From contig NZ_JAKZAK010000035.1 of NCBI RefSeq assembly GCF_023156385.1, positions 1 to 48,985 on the forward strand: 48,985 nucleotides of DNA. Reading direction: 5' to 3'. This DNA is from Marinobacter xestospongiae. GTDB taxonomy: Bacteria; Pseudomonadota; Gammaproteobacteria; Pseudomonadales; Oleiphilaceae. A model generated the notes under the pieces. The model saw only the letters and a program-made list of their open reading frames with translations, had not been told where the DNA came from and searched no databases. Positions 16,363 to 24,656 of the stretch are shown piece by piece (position 1 is the stretch's first letter; the number at the start of each line of letters is the position of its first letter). A program made the translations under genes and the position numbers.

Positions 16363-17166
16363 TCACGTCAGCAGCGGTTCTATTGCGTTTTCCGATGAGA
16401 GCTTTTTCATCCAATCGAAAGTGCCCTGTTTCTTCATCTCAAGCGCCCCCTCGATCAGTGCAGCGTAGGCAGCCATAGCCATAGCGCCCCCGATACTTAC
16501 CCTTCTTGCGCCCGCCTCAGCCAGTTTCGCAACCGACAGATCGGGCGACATTGCCACAACGCTCAGGGGTGTATTGATCTCATCCACCACGGCTTTGACT
16601 TCTTCCACCGTGCGTAATCCCGGGGCAAACAAGACATCAACGCCTGCGGCTTCATAAGCCTGCAGCCGCCGAATGGTGTCATCCATATCATTTTGCTTGC
16701 GTAGTAGATTCTCGCAACGACCGATGACAGCAAACGGAAAATCGAGCGACCTCGCAGCCTCGACTGCTGCCTCAATCCGCTCGACAGCATGGTTGAAGTC
16801 GTAGATGCCCTCACCACTCCAGTCTTCAATTGAGCCGCCAACTACGCCGGTTTCCGAAATCCGGCGGATCGTTTCCGCAACACCTTCCGGGTGGTGAAAA
16901 TAACCATTCTCCAAATCGGCAGTAATCGGGATTTGAGTAGCTTCTGCAAGAGCGCGGCAATGGACCACCTTCTCTTCAAGGGTGACCTCTCCATCAAGCT
17001 TTCCTAGGGAGTACGCCAAGCCACCACTTGTAGTAGCCAGCGCCTGAAACCCGAGAGACTCGAATACCCTCGCGGAAGCGACATCCCACGGGCCAGGAAT
17101 CAGAAAAGTCTCCGAACCCTGATGCAGATCCCTCATTGTTTGTGCTTTTTCAGATTGTGATGGCAC
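16363..17166 (-). CDS. Isocitrate lyase/PEP mutase superfamily protein
   Basis: A 267-residue TIM-barrel protein of the PEP mutase/isocitrate lyase group: FLIPGPWDVASARVFESLGF at the front, ATTSGGLAYSLGKLDGEV, the metal-site strand ITADLENGYFHHPEGV, GVVGGSIEDWSG, and VIGRCENLL. The catalytic Cys loop (KKCGH) of true isocitrate lyases is absent, so it is one of the small C-C or P-C bond enzymes such as oxaloacetate decarboxylases, methylisocitrate-lyase-like or phosphonopyruvate-hydrolase-like proteins. GTG 17166 has GGGAGGA eight bases upstream; the frame extends further but with an odd Cys-rich leader. It heads the leftward transcript and diverges from the AraC-type regulator. Confidence 0.88.
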   Translation of the reverse strand: MPSQSEKAQTMRDLHQGSETFLIPGPWDVASARVFESLGFQALATTSGGLAYSLGKLDGEVTLEEKVVHCRALAEATQIPITADLENGYFHHPEGVAETIRRISETGVVGGSIEDWSGEGIYDFNHAVERIEAAVEAARSLDFPFAVIGRCENLLRKQNDMDDTIRRLQAYEAAGVDVLFAPGLRTVEEVKAVVDEINTPLSVVAMSPDLSVAKLAEAGARRVSIGGAMAMAAYAALIEGALEMKKQGTFDWMKKLSSENAIEPLLT

Positions 17167-17281
17167 TTCGAATTCCTCCCGACACAGTCGTGAATAGGTA
17201 TTTAATGGTAGGCACTGGAAATTACTGTCACAATGACAAAACATCAAAGGATCATGCCAATTAATAGCATAAGGTTTTCCA

Positions 17282-18316
17282 ATGCCCCTCTACCGAGTGC
17301 CGACGCTGCAGACTCCCCTGGACCTTGAGAAAACCCCGCGCCGGGTCGTCATTGTCACAAACCGCGCGTCCTCATCGCTGGAGTACATAGGCTTTCTGCA
17401 AGTCTTCGCAGAAACCACCTTTTTTCTTGAGCAATCCGGCTACTGCCCCGCCTATGAAGTTGAAGTCGTATCTCGCGGTAAAGGCTGCATCTATGAGCGC
17501 AACGGCCTTTCTATAACAGCCTCCCGATCCTTCGATGAGCTCCAAGGTTCCGTGGACACACTGATCATTCAGGCGGCCGATGACCACGATGAGTGTCTTC
17601 ATGACAAACAATTCATCGACTGGATCAAGGTGATGGCCAAGAACGTCCGCCGTATCGTGAGCGCCTGCACGGGCTCTTTTATACTGGCAGAGGCAGGACT
17701 GCTTGATGGAAAACCGGCAACCACCCACTGGGCCGCCGCTGAGGATTTCCGTGCCCGGTACCCCGAGGTTCGCCTCACCCCGGAGCGAATCCATGTAAAA
17801 TCTGGCAATATCCACACAGCCGCTGGTGTTACCGCCGCCACGGATCTTGCCATTGCTCTCGTCGAAGAGGATTTGGGCTCCGAGCTAGCGCGGCGAGTCG
17901 CACAGGCGATGGTCGTTTTTATGAATCGACCAGGTAACCAGGCCCAGTTTTTTGGTACATCAACACAAAGCGTGACTGAGCACCGCCTCGATGCTTTCGC
18001 GGACTACATTCAGGAGCATTTGTCCGAGGATCTGCGCTTAGAGACCTTGGCCGACCACTTCAACCTCAGTCTTCGAAGCTTCAATCGCCAGTTCCGAAAG
18101 CGAGTCGGAACTCCGCCCGGTCGCTACATTGAGCAGTGTCGCGTCGATCGTGCTCGTCGGTACCTGGAAGAAAGCACTGCGACCATCTCTCAGATCGCTC
18201 AGTGGTGCGGCTATGAAACCTCCGATGGGCTTTGCCTCGCGTTTGAAAGGAACCTCGGCATAACTCCTCGGCAGTATCGAAACCGCTTTACGACTTCGCT
18301 AAAAACTGAAGCATGA
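17282..18316 (+). CDS. GlxA-type regulator: DJ-1/PfpI domain plus AraC helix-turn-helix
   Basis: This 344-residue protein joins a DJ-1/PfpI-like sensor half (about 15-205) to an AraC DNA-binding half (about 230-340). The sensor half has IVSACTGSFILAEAGLLDGKPATTHW, with the Cys at the family's nucleophile place, and ERIHVKSGNIHTAAGVTAATDLAI. The AraC half has LADHFNLSLRSFNRQFRKRV and the second helix-turn-helix ISQIAQWCGYETSDGLCLAF with the closing GITPRQYR. Such regulators activate neighbouring catabolic genes. It diverges from the lyase-NTF2-VOC-DUF5131 transcript across 115 bases, so it is the likely activator of that set. Confidence 0.93.
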   Translation: MPLYRVPTLQTPLDLEKTPRRVVIVTNRASSSLEYIGFLQVFAETTFFLEQSGYCPAYEVEVVSRGKGCIYERNGLSITASRSFDELQGSVDTLIIQAADDHDECLHDKQFIDWIKVMAKNVRRIVSACTGSFILAEAGLLDGKPATTHWAAAEDFRARYPEVRLTPERIHVKSGNIHTAAGVTAATDLAIALVEEDLGSELARRVAQAMVVFMNRPGNQAQFFGTSTQSVTEHRLDAFADYIQEHLSEDLRLETLADHFNLSLRSFNRQFRKRVGTPPGRYIEQCRVDRARRYLEESTATISQIAQWCGYETSDGLCLAFERNLGITPRQYRNRFTTSLKTEA

Positions 18317-18363
18317 TTATCTAGTAATTTTAGGGTAACAGCGGCCTCTTGCAGGGAGGGGGG

Positions 18364-18660
18364 CGCGCGATCGTTTGTTTGCCCGCCGTTTTTATTTTCG
18401 GCATTACTCCGCGCCTCGGTGTGTTTGCAATCCTTGGACGGGCCCTTGTCAACGGCGCTGGGCCCTGTTTCACGTTTGCCCTCGGCCTGACGGTGAGCGA
18501 CATTGTGTGCCTACTTTTGCCTGGCAGCGATTGCCAGCCATTGGGGCGACCTCTTTACGGTGGTCCGAATCGTGGGCGCCGCTTATCTGATCTACGTGGG
18601 CTGGAAAATGTGGAATGCCCCTCTCGACCTGGAGGCGGTTGAGAAAAGAGGCAGCCGGCA
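18364..18660 (+). pseudogene. Decayed second copy of the LysE-family gene
   Basis: The sequence parallels the first half of the intact lysE gene at 13263-13880, codon by codon, from its position of about 13280 to 13580: PAVFIFGITP, ALVNGAG, then, one frame over, VVRIVGAAYLIYVGWKMWNAPLDLEAVE. About 11 bases are missing near 18515 compared with the intact copy, shifting the frame, the start codon region is gone, and the second half is absent. Many differences from the intact copy are silent, so this copy diverged while functional or came from a relative before it broke. Confidence 0.88.
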
Positions 18661-18661
18661 C

Positions 18662-18690
18662 AAAAAAGGGAAGCAGCGCTTCCCCTTTTT
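18662..18690. terminator. Bidirectional rho-independent terminator
   Basis: GGGAAGC (18668-18674) pairs with GCTTCCC (18678-18684) over an AGC loop, with A-runs on the left and T-runs on the right. It can stop leftward transcription from the efflux operon (six T in that direction) as well as rightward transcription through the lysE remnant. Confidence 0.8.
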
Positions 18691-18712
18691 CACCTAAACC
18701 ATACCCTCTTCC

Positions 18713-20116
18713 TCAAGACTCGCCACCCATTGCCTCCAGCACTCGCCGGTGCGCCTCCGACGACCAAACTCCACTGAATTCCTCAATCACCCCAATCTGG
18801 GCCGCCGCATAGGACAACCTGGCGGAAAGCCGGTCCTGCTGAGCGGAAATGAAGGTTCGGTTGGCGTCCAGCAGATCCAGGTAGCCGATGGCGCCCTCAC
18901 GGTGCATAGTTCTGGCGATCGCGAACGATTCGTTGGCTGCGTCAAACGCCCTGCCCGTTGCCTGATCAGCTTCAAGCGCCCGTCCGTATGCAAAGACGGC
19001 AACACGCGCACTGGCGACCGCGTCAATGATGGTTTGGCGGTAACGAATGTAACTTTCTTCCGAGACTGCATTCTGGCTTTCGACCCGTTGCAATATGACC
19101 GGATAACTCAACAGCGACCAGGAAATGCGAGGAGCAATGCTGCCGGTACCTTCAAAGCCATCGGACACTTCCGCCACGTTGGTCAGGCCCAGAAATCCCT
19201 CGACCGAGAACTGGGGATAGAGTTCTGCGCGAAGGGCGTTGCCAACCGCCACATCCCGGGCCAGCGCTGCAAGCGCACCGCCGATATCCGCACGCAGCTG
19301 CATGGCCTCGTTGGCCCGCTCCGCCTCCGGTACCCCAATGGAAGCGGCCAGTGCACCTGAGGCCGGTTTCAGGACCAGCGATTCGGGATCTTCATTGACG
19401 AGCACGGACAGCACGGCTTTGGCCCGATAGAGCTGGGCTCGCGCGTCAGGAAGCTTGGCACGCTGCTGTTCCAGCAGCGTGTCTGCGCGGGCGAGATCAA
19501 GATTCGGCGAAACGCCTTCCTCCACGCGCAGGGCCATGACTTCCCGGGTGTCTTCCAATGCCCGGACGTCCGCCTTGATCAACTGGACCCGCTGGCGAGC
19601 GGCTTCCCACTCCAGATAGGCTCGGACAACTCCAACGGTGACTTCTTTCAACACCGCTCGCTGGTTGTTCAGGGCAACCTCAAGGTTGGCTTCACCGGCA
19701 TCGATCAGCGCGCTCAGCCGGCCAAACAGGTCCACTTCCCAGGTGGCCGCCAGACCGACCGCAGAAGATTCCTGAACACTGTTTCGATCGATCGCCTCGT
19801 ATTCGCCGGTTACTCCGCCCTGAGGAAGCAACCGGTTCTCGTCCGCACCCAGGTCCGCAAGCGCCTGACGGACCCGCTGCCGGGTTGCCAGCAGATCGAG
19901 GTTAGCGGTCTGCGCAACCTCGACCAGTTGATTGAGCTGCGCATCCTCGTAGCTCTTCCACCACTCGACGGTGGTGGCGTCTGTGCTCTGAACACCGAAT
20001 TCGAGGCTGTCGAGGTAACGCTCGTTCGCCTCCTGCTGGGGCTCATAATCCGGGGTTGCAGCGCAGCCGACCAGCAGCGCTGACCCAAACAAGACACTCA
20101 CCGCCCGTTTAAGCAT
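18713..20116 (-). CDS. Outer-membrane efflux channel lipoprotein (OprM/OprN, NodT family)
   Basis: This 467-residue TolC-superfamily channel forms the outer-membrane duct of the RND pump encoded just upstream. The start at 20116 (GGAG upstream) gives a lipoprotein signal, LKRAVSVLFGSALLVGC, with Cys18 as the lipidated residue. The two repeats of the outer-membrane efflux family are visible: WWKSYEDAQLNQLVEVAQTA followed by long amphipathic helices, ATWEVDLFGRL, and in the second half ISWSLLSYPVI and GAIGYLDLLDANRTFISAQ. It overlaps the permease stop by eight bases. Longer frames upstream of 20116 lie inside the permease gene and are not credible. Confidence 0.93.
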   Translation of the reverse strand: MLKRAVSVLFGSALLVGCAATPDYEPQQEANERYLDSLEFGVQSTDATTVEWWKSYEDAQLNQLVEVAQTANLDLLATRQRVRQALADLGADENRLLPQGGVTGEYEAIDRNSVQESSAVGLAATWEVDLFGRLSALIDAGEANLEVALNNQRAVLKEVTVGVVRAYLEWEAARQRVQLIKADVRALEDTREVMALRVEEGVSPNLDLARADTLLEQQRAKLPDARAQLYRAKAVLSVLVNEDPESLVLKPASGALAASIGVPEAERANEAMQLRADIGGALAALARDVAVGNALRAELYPQFSVEGFLGLTNVAEVSDGFEGTGSIAPRISWSLLSYPVILQRVESQNAVSEESYIRYRQTIIDAVASARVAVFAYGRALEADQATGRAFDAANESFAIARTMHREGAIGYLDLLDANRTFISAQQDRLSARLSYAAAQIGVIEEFSGVWSSEAHRRVLEAMGGES

Positions 20117-23100
20117 GGTCGTTCTCCGTGATCTGTTCAGGAATTGCCTTGGCGCTGGCAGGCGCCTTGGTATCGGCCTTCGCACGCTGAATCACCGCGT
20201 AAAAGACCGGGGTGAACAGCAGGCCGAACACGGTGACACCAATCATTCCCGAGAACACCGCTATGCCCATGGCGTGACGCATCTCTGCACCGGCTCCGCT
20301 CGCAAGAACCAGCGGTACCACGCCTGCAGTGAAAGCAATCGAGGTCATCAGAATGGGCCGTAAGCGCAAACGACACGCCTCTACAATGGCCTGATAATGA
20401 CTGCGTCCCTGGAGATTGAGATCCCGGGCGAACTCCACCATCAGGATGGCGTTTTTACTCGCCAATGCCACCAGAACAATCAGGCCAATCTGGGTGAACA
20501 TGTTGTTGTCACCATCAGTCAGCCAGACCCCGGCCAGAGCTGACAGCAAGGTCATCGGCACAATCAGAATGATGGCAAACGGCAGTCGCAGGCTTTCGTA
20601 TTGAGCCGCCAGCACGATGAATACCAGCAAGATAACCAGCGGGAACACATAGACCATCGTGTTGCCGGCGAGTTTTTGCTGATAAGTCACCTCGGTCCAT
20701 TCAAACGCCATGCCTTCCGGCAGGGTCTGTGCGAGAACCTCTTCGATAGCAGCCTGAGCCTGATCCGAACTGAAACCCGGAGCCGGAGACCCGTTGAGTT
20801 CAGCCGTTGGATAGCCGTTGTACCGCATCACGCGATCCGGGCCGATGGTCGATTCGACATTCATCACCGCGGACAGCGGGATCATCTGGCCCTGCTGGTT
20901 GCGAACCTTCAGATTCAGGATGTGCTCCGGATCAAGGCGCTTGTCAGACTCGGCCTGGGCAATCACCTGATAGGTGCTGCCGAACATGTTCACGTCATTG
21001 ACGTATACCGACCCCAGATACACCTGCAGTGTGTCGAACACGGACTCCAGCGGAATGCCCAGCAGCATCGCACGCTCCCGATCGATATCCAGGTCAAACT
21101 GGGGTACCTGAACCCGGAAGCTGGAGTAAAGACCCGTCAATGCCGGATGCTTGCGAGCTTCGTTGATGGTGGTTTGCAGGGTATTGAACAAGGCTTCAAA
21201 CCCTTTGCTGCTTCGATCTTCGATTTGCAGTTTGAAGCCACCCGTGGTGCCCAGGCCCAGGATCGGTGGTGGTGGGAACACCGCCACAAACCCTTCGTCA
21301 ATGCCTGAAAACGCGCCGTTCAACTTGCCTGCAATCGCCCCCGCACTGAGCTCCGGAGACGTGCGTTCGGTAAAGTCGGTCAACGGCAGGAACACGATGC
21401 CGCTGTTCGGGCTGTTGGTGAAACCGTTCACGGACAGGCCCGGGAACGCAATGGTGTTTGCCACACCCTCGGTCTCCAGCGCGATTTGCTGCATTTCGTT
21501 GACCACGTCCACGGTCCGGTCAAGGCTCGCGGCGTCCGGCAGCTGGGCAACAGCGACCAGATATTGTTTGTCCTGCTGTGGAATGAAACCACCCGGTACC
21601 GCGTTGAACAGGCCTCCGGCGAAAATGGTCAGTCCCACATACACCACGCCAACGATGGCGCTGTATCGGATCAGCTTCTTCACCAAGGCTTCATAGGCAT
21701 TACCTGTGCGGTCAAAAAACCGGTTGAACGGCCGGAACACAAAGCGACCAAACACCTTTTCCAGGCCGCGGGAAAGCCGGTCGGGCTTCTCGTCTTGGCC
21801 CTTGAGAAGCAGCGCGGAAAGCGCCGGCGACAGGGTCAGCGAGTTCAAGGCGGAGATCACGGTTGAAATCGTGATGGTCAAGGCGAACTGCTTGTAAAAC
21901 TGACCGGAAAGACCCGATATGAAGGCTGTCGGAATAAAGACCGCACACAACACCAATGCAATGGCGATGATCGGCCCCGTTACCTCATTCATGGCCACTT
22001 TGGTGGCTTCACGCGGCGATAGCCCCCGATGAATGTTCCGCTCCACGTTCTCGACCACCACGATGGCGTCGTCAACCACGATACCGATCGCCAGCACCAT
22101 TCCGAACAGCGACAGCGTGTTGATGGAAACACCCAACCACTGCATCACGGCGAAGGTGCCCACCAGCGATACAGGCACCGCAACGAGCGGAATGATGGAC
22201 GCCCTCCAGGTTTGCAGGAACAGCACCACCACCAGCACAACCAGTAGAATCGCTTCCAACAAGGTGGTGATGACCGCGTCGATGGAGCCGCGAACAAACA
22301 CAGTCGGGTCGTAAGCGATTTCATACTCAACGCCCTGCGGGAAATCCTGCGACAACCGCGTCATGGTTGACCGAACATCGTCGGAAAGCTGAATGGCGTT
22401 AGCCCCCGGGCGCTGGAAAATCGGCATGGCAACCGCCGGCTTCCCATCGAGACCCGCTTCAAGGGCGTAGGTGTTCTGGCCCAGCTCGACTCTCGCAACG
22501 TCAGAGAGACGCGTGATAGCTCCGTTGTCACCGATTTTCAGAACAATGTCCCGAAACTCATCCAACGAGGTCAGGCGTCCGCGGACGTTCAGCATCAACT
22601 GGAACTGATTGTCGTTCGGTGCAGGCTGAGCACCAAGCGTACCGGCTGCAATCTGGCGATTCTGGGCACGGACAGCGTTCACCACATCCGAGGCGTTGAG
22701 ATTCCGGGCGGCCAGTTCATCCGGCTGCAGCCAGAGACGAACCGCAAATTCACCGCCACCGAACAACTGAACGTCACCAACGCCGCCAAGGCGGGAGAGT
22801 TCATCTTTCAGATTCAGCTCGGCGTAGTTGGCCAGATAGGTAATGTCCCGGCTCTCATCCGGAGAATGAACGTGAACAACCATGCTCAGGTTGGGGGATG
22901 ATTTCTCAGTCACCACACCCAGGCGCTGCACCTCTTCCGGCAAACGCGGCAGCGCAATATCAACCCGGTTCTGGACTTGGACCTGCGCCTTGTCGAGATC
23001 CGTACCCAGCGCAAACGTTACCGTCAGGGTCATGCGGCCATCGGCAGTTGCCTGGGACGACATATACAGCATGTTCTCCACGCCGTTGATCTCATCCTCT

Positions 23101-23300
23101 ATCGGCGACGCGACCGTTTCTGCAATCACCTTCGGATTTGCGCCCGGGTAATTGGCGGTGACCACCACCGTGGGCGGAACCACTTCCGGATACTCACTGA
23201 TCGGCAACTGGAACAGGGAGATGCCACCCCCGATCAGAATGATCAGGGACAGCATGGAGGCGAATATTGGCCGGTCTATAAAAAAATGGGGAAATTTCAT
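20109..23300 (-). CDS. RND multidrug efflux permease, MexF-like
   Basis: A 1063-residue AcrB-superfamily permease. The opening FPHFFIDRPIFASMLSLIIL and the block LFQLPISEYPEVVPPTVVV closely recall MexF. The TM4 proton relay is AIGIVVDDAIVVVENV with both Asp residues, and the TM10 Lys is in LASKNAILMVEFARDL; two hydrophobic bundles flank two large periplasmic loops as expected. It acts with the adaptor upstream and the channel downstream to expel amphiphilic drugs, organic acids or solvents. ATG 23300 is eight bases past the adaptor stop; a GTG one codon earlier is possible. Gene order adaptor-permease-channel is that of mexEF-oprN; the actual substrates are unknown. Confidence 0.95.
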   Translation of the reverse strand: MKFPHFFIDRPIFASMLSLIILIGGGISLFQLPISEYPEVVPPTVVVTANYPGANPKVIAETVASPIEDEINGVENMLYMSSQATADGRMTLTVTFALGTDLDKAQVQVQNRVDIALPRLPEEVQRLGVVTEKSSPNLSMVVHVHSPDESRDITYLANYAELNLKDELSRLGGVGDVQLFGGGEFAVRLWLQPDELAARNLNASDVVNAVRAQNRQIAAGTLGAQPAPNDNQFQLMLNVRGRLTSLDEFRDIVLKIGDNGAITRLSDVARVELGQNTYALEAGLDGKPAVAMPIFQRPGANAIQLSDDVRSTMTRLSQDFPQGVEYEIAYDPTVFVRGSIDAVITTLLEAILLVVLVVVLFLQTWRASIIPLVAVPVSLVGTFAVMQWLGVSINTLSLFGMVLAIGIVVDDAIVVVENVERNIHRGLSPREATKVAMNEVTGPIIAIALVLCAVFIPTAFISGLSGQFYKQFALTITISTVISALNSLTLSPALSALLLKGQDEKPDRLSRGLEKVFGRFVFRPFNRFFDRTGNAYEALVKKLIRYSAIVGVVYVGLTIFAGGLFNAVPGGFIPQQDKQYLVAVAQLPDAASLDRTVDVVNEMQQIALETEGVANTIAFPGLSVNGFTNSPNSGIVFLPLTDFTERTSPELSAGAIAGKLNGAFSGIDEGFVAVFPPPPILGLGTTGGFKLQIEDRSSKGFEALFNTLQTTINEARKHPALTGLYSSFRVQVPQFDLDIDRERAMLLGIPLESVFDTLQVYLGSVYVNDVNMFGSTYQVIAQAESDKRLDPEHILNLKVRNQQGQMIPLSAVMNVESTIGPDRVMRYNGYPTAELNGSPAPGFSSDQAQAAIEEVLAQTLPEGMAFEWTEVTYQQKLAGNTMVYVFPLVILLVFIVLAAQYESLRLPFAIILIVPMTLLSALAGVWLTDGDNNMFTQIGLIVLVALASKNAILMVEFARDLNLQGRSHYQAIVEACRLRLRPILMTSIAFTAGVVPLVLASGAGAEMRHAMGIAVFSGMIGVTVFGLLFTPVFYAVIQRAKADTKAPASAKAIPEQITENDHA

Positions 23301-23310
23301 CACTCAGGCC

Positions 23311-24486
23311 TCAGAACTTTACGCCAGCGGTCTGCTGGACTTCCGGTGCGTGTTCTTCAAGTGTGAAGGCCACGTCGGACGGTGCTTCTGACAGCATGAC
23401 CGGAGCGATGGTCATGCCCGGACCAACCTTGGCCGTTCCGTTCGCCACCAGCACATCGCCTTCGGCAATGCCCTGCTCAACCACACGGAAGGTACCGAAA
23501 CGCTCACCGACGGTGACCGGGGTGTAGCTCGTCTCCCCCTGCTCGTTGACCGTCAGCACGAAGCGGCTGTCGAGATCGGTCGCGATGGCACGATCAGGAA
23601 CCATGATCTTCCGCTCGGTTGCGGCCACGGCAACCTTCACACGGGCAAAGGCACCCGGTACCAGAGCCTCTCCGGAATCGGCCAATACCGCACGCAGACG
23701 CAGGGTGCCCGTGTTGGTGTCGATGGTGTTATCAACGAAGTCGATCTCGCCCACTTGGGGGAAGTCCTGCTCACCGGTCAGTTGAATGCGCACTGGCGCG
23801 CCCAAGGCACGATCACGGGCGCGGAAGAATCGATACCAGGTGCCCTCATCCATATCGAAATAGGCGTACCGGTCCTGATTCGAGGCTATGGTGGTCAACC
23901 GGCTCTGGTTGGCGGTCACGGTATTTCCGGCGGTAATGTTGGCCCGGGAAATAACCCCGTCGATTGGCGAACGGATCGTGGCGTAGCTCAGTTGCAGTTC
24001 CGCCTCCTTGAGCTGGGCGTTGAGTGAGGACACCTCGGCCTCGGCCTGCTGGCGCGCGGAATCCCGCAGTTCAGCCTGTTCTTCAGAAATGGCGTTGCTC
24101 CGCAGCAGGCGCCCTGCCCGTTCGGCTTCCGCCTTGGCCTGGTAAAGGGCCGCTTTTGCCCGGGCCAGTTCGGCATTTAGCTGCTCCACTCGGGCTGTCA
24201 GGTGACGGTCATCCAGTTGGAACAGGATGTCGCCCTTGCTCACCTTCTGGCCTTCTACAAAGTGCACCTCATCAACCACACCGGACAGTCGGGGCCGCAG
24301 CTCGACGTTTTCCGGGGCTTCAATACGGGTGGTGTAGGTTTTCTGGGGCTGAACCCGGGCACTGGCGGCGGCAACCACCTCTACCGAAGGCGGCTCCGGC
24401 TGGCTCGCGGTGCCCTGAGCTGCGCTTTCGCAGCCGGCAAGAACAAACACGGCCGCGCTGAGCACGGCAAGAATTCGATAAGTCAT
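23311..24486 (-). CDS. RND periplasmic adaptor lipoprotein, MexE-like
   Basis: The 391-residue adaptor has a lipoprotein signal (TYRILAVLSAAVFVLAGC, lipidated Cys19), a first lipoyl half LRPRLSGVVDEVHFVEGQKV, a coiled-coil hairpin (LNAELARAKAALYQAKAEAE), the second lipoyl half TIRSPIDGVISRANI, a beta-barrel domain and a membrane-proximal end. It is the first gene of the complete pump operon; 170 bases separate its start from the flavodoxin-like gene, and that gap holds a long hairpin and an ATCACCA dyad that may control it. Unlike classical mexEF-oprN, no mexT-type regulator lies next to it on the same side. Confidence 0.93.
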   Translation of the reverse strand: MTYRILAVLSAAVFVLAGCESAAQGTASQPEPPSVEVVAAASARVQPQKTYTTRIEAPENVELRPRLSGVVDEVHFVEGQKVSKGDILFQLDDRHLTARVEQLNAELARAKAALYQAKAEAERAGRLLRSNAISEEQAELRDSARQQAEAEVSSLNAQLKEAELQLSYATIRSPIDGVISRANITAGNTVTANQSRLTTIASNQDRYAYFDMDEGTWYRFFRARDRALGAPVRIQLTGEQDFPQVGEIDFVDNTIDTNTGTLRLRAVLADSGEALVPGAFARVKVAVAATERKIMVPDRAIATDLDSRFVLTVNEQGETSYTPVTVGERFGTFRVVEQGIAEGDVLVANGTAKVGPGMTIAPVMLSEAPSDVAFTLEEHAPEVQQTAGVKF

Positions 24487-24525
24487 GGACTCGATCCTTA
24501 ATCGTTCATGATGGGGACTTCGGCG

Positions 24526-24561
24526 CCGGCGCGGACAGGTTGGTCCTGAGACCCGCGCCGG
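24526..24561 (-). other. Leader hairpin upstream of the mexEF-like operon
   Basis: CCGGCGCGG (24526-24534) pairs with CCGCGCCGG (24553-24561), and inside them CAGG pairs with CCTG around a TTGGT loop. The structure falls 40 bases before the adaptor ATG and would lie in the 5' leader of the message. No T-run follows in the leftward direction, so it is not a simple terminator; a role in message stability or translation is possible. Confidence 0.55.
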
Positions 24562-24607
24562 AGTGGTTCGTGGCGGGAATTATCTTTGCTGGAGCAGGCT
24601 AAAAATA

Positions 24608-24644
24608 ATCACCATGCGGTATTGCGCTCATCACCACTGGTGAT
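24608..24644. promoter_or_regulatory. ATCACCA dyad plus direct repeat
   Basis: ATCACCA-C-TGGTGAT is a perfect dyad at 24630-24644, and a third copy of ATCACCA lies at 24608-24614. They sit between the flavodoxin-like gene stop and the adaptor gene start, about 145 bases before the latter. This is a good candidate site for the pump operon's regulator, which cannot be named. Confidence 0.5.
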
Positions 24645-24656
24645 AATGTTCAGGAT

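Noticed and set aside
18503..18697. Stand-alone 64-codon protein
   Set aside because: It is the second reading frame of the broken lysE copy, not an independent gene.
20601..21308. 235-codon open frame opposite the MexF-like permease
   Set aside because: It arises from codon bias of the permease on the other strand; no domain or ribosome binding site is seen.
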